From Phallusia mammillata (taxonomy: Eukaryota; Chordata; Ascidiacea; Phlebobranchia; Ascidiidae): 64,000 nt of DNA. The translations under genes and the position numbers were made by a program. This document shows, piece by piece, positions 59,001-64,000 of this stretch. The first letter of the stretch is position 1. Every line of letters starts with the position of its first letter. Location of the stretch: assembly GCA_003260075.1 (NCBI GenBank), contig QLIY01000276.1:1-64000 (forward strand), written 5' to 3'. Under the pieces are notes generated by a model. The model saw nothing but the letters and a program-made list of their open reading frames with translations, was not told the origin of the DNA and searched no databases.

Positions 59001-62000
59001 TTTTAAATGCCTGAAACGTAAAATATTAATTGGTAACCATTGTATCATTGTCTGTTTGTCAAAACACTGACTAGTGCTTTTGTATGAAGCTTATTTGAAA
59101 GCTTTTTGATTCCCCTTTGTGGATTATAAAACTTGTCACCTTTCGTTCTTACTGGCCTTTATCTTTTATACTCCAGGGCGGTGATTCTTGAACTGTGTGC
59201 CAATAGATTTATGAAATATCAACAATGATAACATTTGTTTTAACTATTTTGTGTTTTTAACCTTCTAAATGTGCTGCAGAAAATTATTTTACTGTGCACA
59301 AGTATTTCTGTTGTTATCAGTTTGTGCAAGCTTTAAAAGTTAAAGAAACACTGCTCTAAGCAATGGGGCAAATATACAATAAACATTGTATATATATGTA
59401 ATAGTTCCACAGTGTTTGAAGTTGATCATTGTGTTTTCACTTTTCAGGGAGATGGGAAACCAACATATTCCATGCCAGGAATTCTCCACTTCATTCAGCA
59501 TGAATGGTCGCGATTTGAGATGGAAAGAGCTCAATGGGACGTAGAGCGAGCTGAACTGCAGGTGGGTATTTATTTATGTATTTGTATGTTTGTTTCTGAC
59601 AAGATTAATCCTCTATGTATTGTTTAGAAGTGATAAGCTCAAATTGCTTAGATTGGAATAGCAGGTTTGGGACAGGGGTGCCAAACTGCCAAGTCCATTC
59701 AGATTTTTAAAAACTAGCATATGTCCAAACACTAATAGACGCATACATATATATAGTTTCATATCATTTCAAATTTGGTCCCATTTAAAGAGCTGCAGAT
59801 TTTCTTATTTCTAAGGAGACTATTTGTTTGCAATGCAACTTATACAAATAAGCTGTTGCTGCCAGGAATAATCTATAAACAACACTTCCATCAGTTTTCG
59901 ATTTCTGACATCCCATAAATCAAGAGTATATTACTTTTTTATGTACAATTTCACAAACAAATGGCTCTTCTAGCTTTAAAGATTGACGTCTTCTGGATTA
60001 GGGGATAGTTGTTACACATACAGTTAACATAATGGGGTCAAATTACAACAGTTAGCTTTGTTTGTTTGGGAGGCATTCATTTCTCAGCAGTTTATGTGGT
60101 AGAGCAAGAACTAAACCTGCCAGCTGTGATTATTAATCATGTCACATACAAATTTGTAACATTGAAAAGATATATATATATATAAAGTGAAACTACAGTT
60201 GACCTTGATTCATACTCATCTACTCTATTGGTTTTATTTTAATATTTAATGCACCTAAGGTTATTTGAAAGTTCATGACCTGAGTAATATCAATTGAGTG
60301 TCAATACAAATACATCACCAACATATATATATGCAGTTACATAAATCTAATGCATTATATACATTTAAAGACACATATACAAATTAATGTAAGGATTATT
60401 TTCATACAAACTGAAAAATTTGTAAGCTTTGGTACTAACATTCAAGTATATATAATACATTGTTTCAATGTTTCTGAACAGTTTTTAAAAAGTTTATTTT
60501 GATTTTGACTAAAGTGTTTTGAACATGTTACACCATTAGGTTGTAGATTCCAAGCTTTTTTTGTGTTATTTTCAAAGCAGCCACTGTGACTTGCTTGCTA
60601 CAACCTTAAAACAAGCCATAAGACTAAAATGCTTAATTCTAATTTAGATAAATGAGTAGGTCATGCATGACTAATCCGTCAATATTTATCCTATGTCTGT
60701 TAAATTAAGATGTGCATATGTATAACCCAGTTTAAAGCATATTGGCATTTGTGTTTTGAATATGGTTTTTGTTTTTCACCACTATGTCCCTCTATTTTCC
60801 TCCTTTACCGCTGGTTTGCAGTGAGTGGTTTTTGGCCACATGTTGCGTGACACATAATTTATTAATGGACTTGTGTCCCAGGCAATAACAGGAAGACATA
60901 AATTGCTTAGAAGTAATAGAGTCTGTTGGCCAGTTCCATTCCCTAATGTTAACAATATAATCACCTTTTCCCAAACTTTCAATTTGTTTTAGCAATGCCT
61001 TTATTAAAATTTCATGATCTGTAAAAATAAGTTTTGGAAATATTGCTACAAAACATTATAAAGTTTTTAAAATGAACTCTAAAATATATTAACTTTAAAT
61101 GTGTTTTTTTTTTGTAATTTATATAAAGCTTTAAATACAATTTTGAAAACAAATGTCATTTATTAAACTCAAGTTGATTAAACTGTTTAAATCCTTGAAA
61201 AAGATTTTGGATAAAAACAAAAAAAATTTCATGTACATTCGAAATCAAGGATTTTTTGTTTTTTGCTTCATGATGTAAATTTAACTTTTCATCGTCAATG
61301 TCACCTCAATCAATTGTTTGTATACTTGCTCCACAGGCTAGAATTGCTTTCCTGCAAGGAGAGAGAAAGGGACAAGAAAATTTGAAACGAGATCTAATCA
61401 GAAGAATAAAGATGTTAGAATTTGCACTGAAACAAGAACGGTAAATTAAAAATGGATAAATTAATCAAAACATTGCTTCTCAATTGATGTATGTTTGTCA
61501 TTTCAGAGCCAAAGTCCACAAGTTGAGATTTGGAAATGAAATGAGCATGGACCAAATAATTAACGACGCTAATGGTAAGTTTCAAATATTACCGAATATT
61601 TTTTCACCTTAATAAACAGGGTTGCCATCGGCACGAAGCCAAAAATAAGGACAACCGAAAAAATAAAAATTTTCATACGAAACGAAACAAACATTTTCGA
61701 ATACATCTTTGCATTTATATGAGCCTTGATATATCATATGTCATATTTTTTTGCCAGAAACAATCTGTTTCAGAAACCCCTTGGTGGTAGAAAATGCTTG
61801 TGCACTTCACAACATGCCAGGTCTAGGTTTACTTGTACTTGTAGCAGGGATTTGTAATTGTTGAAAATAAGGATGCAAGTCAAAAAGAAGGACATTTCGT
61901 AGAAAGAAGGACAATACATTTTTCTAAGACATTGCCCTTTAAAATAAGGACAAATCTTAGAAATTAGGACAGTATGGCAACCCTGTTTATAAAACTCTTC

Positions 62001-63718
62001 TGGCAAATGTATTTTTTTACCCTGATGAACCTGACATCAAAATAGGACGTCAAAATGCCAGATCATTACTGGTCAATATTATTGTAAAGGCAGTCACAAT
62101 ATTTAACTTTTTCACCACCTTTCTATTTCTCAAATTATATTCGATTAAATAACTCATTTCTAAGTGTTTGTCATGGCTGTATAATGTTTGTGTAGAAATG
62201 CAATGTTTTCTTCTTCTTGATATAATTTATACACTGCACAATGCTTTGGTTCTCTACCAAACATTCAAAATTTTTCAGATGACTCCAAAACCACTGAAAT
62301 TCCAACTGCAAATGCCAACATGTCATGGAGACATGGAAGACAATTGCTTCGTCAGTAAGTAGATGTACATTAATATATTAGGAAAACAGTGAATAACGTG
62401 ATTAGGATAATCCAATTTTGTGTTTACTTTTCACACAGACAGACTTGTTTCAAATTGCAGACTTACAAAATTTGACTCAAGCTTAAATGAATCCTTTAGA
62501 TCAGTGTAAATTTTACTTGGTTGACTTGCTGCTTAGGTTTTACACTTCATTTAAGAATGACATAAGGATTGTGGTAATGTCAATATATATGTGCAGTGTT
62601 TTTTTAAGGTGTTTTGGGGGACCGAAACGGTTTATGGCTATTTTTTGCAAATATGGCTATTTTTGGTATTTAAATGAAACACTTGCGGTCTCTTAAAACT
62701 ACTTAGCGGTCACCCAAACCAAACCTTAAAAAAAACCTGTATATGTGTGTATGTAATCTATAACATGTGAGTAAAAACACTTATTGGCTGGAAAGCATGA
62801 ATGATTTTGTGCTATTGATTGACAGAATCACGTTTTTTCACATGTTTCAGTATTTACCTTTGTGCCCACCCCAAGCCACTCAAGTCAGTTTAATTCCCCA
62901 ACATAAAACATATAAATAATTGAAACAGTGTCATTCAATATCTGTTGTTACATTACAAGATCCATACAGTCCTAGCGACACTGTGTTAGAACTATTTGAA
63001 AATCTGTCCTACTTTAGCCATTGTCATAACATGCGACACCCTTTCCTGTTTCTGCTTTTGCACAACTTTCCTACCTAATTGGGGTAAATGGAGTTATGCA
63101 AAAGAAGCTATCCTTGGGTCGGTCACTAAAATTTCAAACCTTTTACTATAAGCATTTGTGCATCTAGTTTCTCATCTGATATCATTGCTAAGTACATAAC
63201 ACACTGCTGGTGAATGCAATGCAAACAGAAAAGAGATAACACTGTTGTGTCAATTTGCACACCAGATAAATTCAATATCATGTCTTTGTCACATTAAAAT
63301 TTTCTTGTACATTTAAGTCAACTTGTAACTTGTCTGCAAATAGCAGAACATGTGTTTAAAGTTTTGGGCATGTATACATTTCACAGTTTGGTTCTTCTTT
63401 CTCAATTTAATCATGCAACCAGAAATTGTAAATGGCAAAGCAATAAACAGTCTTTTGAAACACAACCTACTTTTCATTCAATCAATATTTTAAGCTTTAA
63501 CGTCTACAAGATGCCTTGGCATTGTGATTGTGAACAAATTTTATTTTATGTTTTTTCAGATATTTGCAGGAGGTTGGATATAGTGACACAATACTCGATG
63601 TGAGGTCACAAAGAGTGAAGGCTCTGCTTGGAAACAATTATGACATGAACAAACCAGTGGAAAACGACAACAAAATGGTGAATGGTGACATGTCAGATGA
63701 AGAGAAAGCAAAAAACAA
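56057..63718 (+). CDS. STRN: Striatin-family scaffold, 5' part (continues past the window)
   Basis: Six exons are in the window, all in phase: 56057-56104, 59448-59561, 61337-61440, 61507-61574, 62279-62354 and 63560-63718. The gene runs on beyond 64000. The start MEIDEPSGTNSQGGDS is followed by YSMPGILHFIQHEWSRFEME, which includes the caveolin-binding and start of the coiled-coil region, then RAQWDVERAELQARIAFLQG and LIRRIKMLEFALKQER (coiled coil). SWRHGRQLLRQYLQEVGYSD and TILDVRSQRVKALLG match the conserved SRQLLRQYLQEVGYTDTILD-type block. Known role: striatins are B''' subunits of PP2A and the core of STRIPAK, linking the phosphatase to MST-type kinases; the C-terminal WD40 propeller would be encoded outside the window. 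I cannot tell which vertebrate paralogue (STRN, STRN3, STRN4) is closest, and the symbol is a family label. Its introns carry four hAT-type elements. Confidence 0.95.
56388..56821. mobile_element. hAT-type element with perfect 8-bp target duplication (family C)
   Basis: It begins tagtgatgggacgggtacc and ends tatcgtcccatcacta, inverted copies of each other. tatgaaat occurs exactly on both sides (56380-56387 and 56822-56829). The 434-bp body is full of repeated 'actcggtatcga' units. It lies in striatin intron 1. No coding capacity. Confidence 0.92.
56881..56900. repeat. AT dinucleotide run
   Basis: A short (at)n microsatellite lies in striatin intron 1 just after the family C element. Similar runs occur near 57095 and 60173. 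Confidence 0.8.
57145..57166. repeat. Run of 22 G
   Basis: The longest homopolymer in the window, in striatin intron 1, preceded by ttggggt. Unlike the other G runs I found no duplicated sequence around it. It may be a true G tract or a padded join. Confidence 0.8.
57397..57929. mobile_element. hAT-type element with perfect 8-bp target duplication (family D)
   Basis: Ends cagtggttctttttttaat and aaaaaggttaagaaccactg are inverted repeats of the common hAT type. gtatagta is exact on both sides (57389-57396 and 57930-57937). The 533-bp body has no coding capacity. It lies in striatin intron 1. Confidence 0.92.
58244..58390. repeat. 67-bp direct duplication split by a G run
   Basis: 58244-58310 and 58323-58390 are identical except for one extra A in an A run. 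Between them lie only G bases (run 58310-58322). The pattern matches the three joins in 1-2365 and suggests an assembly stitch. Confidence 0.9.
58502..58603. repeat. Short tandem duplication
   Basis: The unit atgtgaataaaagattgtt...gcagatatacatagttt occurs at 58502-58545 and, with small changes, at 58560-58603. It lies in striatin intron 1. Confidence 0.75.
61617..61985. mobile_element. hAT-type element (family B, younger copy)
   Basis: Ends cagggttgccat and atggcaaccctg are perfect inverted repeats. Flanks ttaataaa (61609-61616) and tttataaa (61986-61993) match at 7 of 8. The 369-bp body repeats 'aaggac' phrases and is related to 40618-40850. It lies in the striatin intron between exons 4 and 5. 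Confidence 0.9.
62594..62739. mobile_element. Short hAT-type element (family E)
   Basis: cagtgtttttttaaggt at the left pairs with accttaaaaaaaacctg at the right. tatatgtg is exact on both sides (62586-62593 and 62740-62747), though the surroundings are rich in such words. The element is 146 bp, in the striatin intron between exons 5 and 6. Confidence 0.75.
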
Positions 63719-64000
63719 GTGAGTTTCAACTGAATGATATAGGTGCACACCAATCTGAATTATCACATATCCAATTTGACAACCTTTTTTGTATGCAAAT
63801 AGCCAAATTATACATTCAATTGACTGGATTTGTATGTGTTCTCAAGATATGTGTTCGTACAGTCACAAGATTCAATGTAAAAAATAAACCATAATCACCC
63901 TTCCACTACTGCAGGGATTGCTAATGCAACCATGGTGTCAGGTGTGGGCTGAGATTAGTTTCGCCATAAAAATGCTGTTAGTATTTGTTGATGCTGGTTT
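63719..64000. other. Start of the next striatin intron
   Basis: From the donor gtgagt at 63719 to the window end I see only intron sequence. Confidence 0.6.

Noticed and set aside
56881-60185. AT dinucleotide runs as origins or regulatory sites
   Set aside because: Ordinary microsatellites in AT-rich introns; nothing else supports a function.

Overview
This is nuclear DNA of an animal, not of a microbe. It is AT-rich, most genes are split by GT-AG introns, and the recognisable genes are metazoan: Dispatched, PGAP1, CRLF3, VPS45, PEX13, WDR25 and a striatin. The small introns, dense gene packing and chordate-type gene set suggest a tunicate such as Ciona. That organism call is inference; the sequence does not prove it.

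Layout, left to right. Positions 1-2365 hold a scrambled, same-strand, partial second copy of the 3' end of the Dispatched gene, broken by three runs of eleven G. Positions 3983-5399 (+) hold a kinase-like gene that has lost its catalytic residues and carries two frame breaks; a hydrophobic exon at 6306-6715 may be its 3' end. Positions 27150-7288 (-) are a complete Dispatched gene of six exons. It includes a 13.3 kb intron and a lone exon encoding the basic, furin-like processing region. Positions 33068-29222 (-) are PGAP1. Positions 34186-37534 (+) are a RIP-like kinase joined to a TPR-like helical domain. Positions 41023-38804 (-) are a type II membrane protein with a shortened C-type lectin domain. 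Positions 44183-42762 (-) are CRLF3 and 45407-47050 (+) are VPS45, both without introns and divergently arranged. Positions 47509-52147 (+) are PEX13, convergent with WDR25 (54873-52251, -). From 56057 to the end of the window (+) lies the 5' half of a striatin gene.

I derived exon joins by reading splice signals and checking that codon phase is kept at every junction. In Dispatched, PGAP1, RIPK-TPR, PEX13, WDR25, CTLD and striatin every junction is phase-consistent.

The window is also rich in small hAT-type DNA transposons: eight elements with matching inverted ends, most of them flanked by 8-bp direct repeats. One, in a PEX13 intron, still carries a broken transposase. The genes do not form one pathway. 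DISP (Hedgehog release) and PGAP1 (GPI-anchor remodelling) act on lipid-linked proteins in the secretory route, VPS45 acts in endosomal fusion, PEX13 in peroxisomal import, and striatin is a phosphatase scaffold. Several features (the G-run spacers, N bases inside duplicated stretches) look like assembly joins, so the duplicated parts should be read with care.
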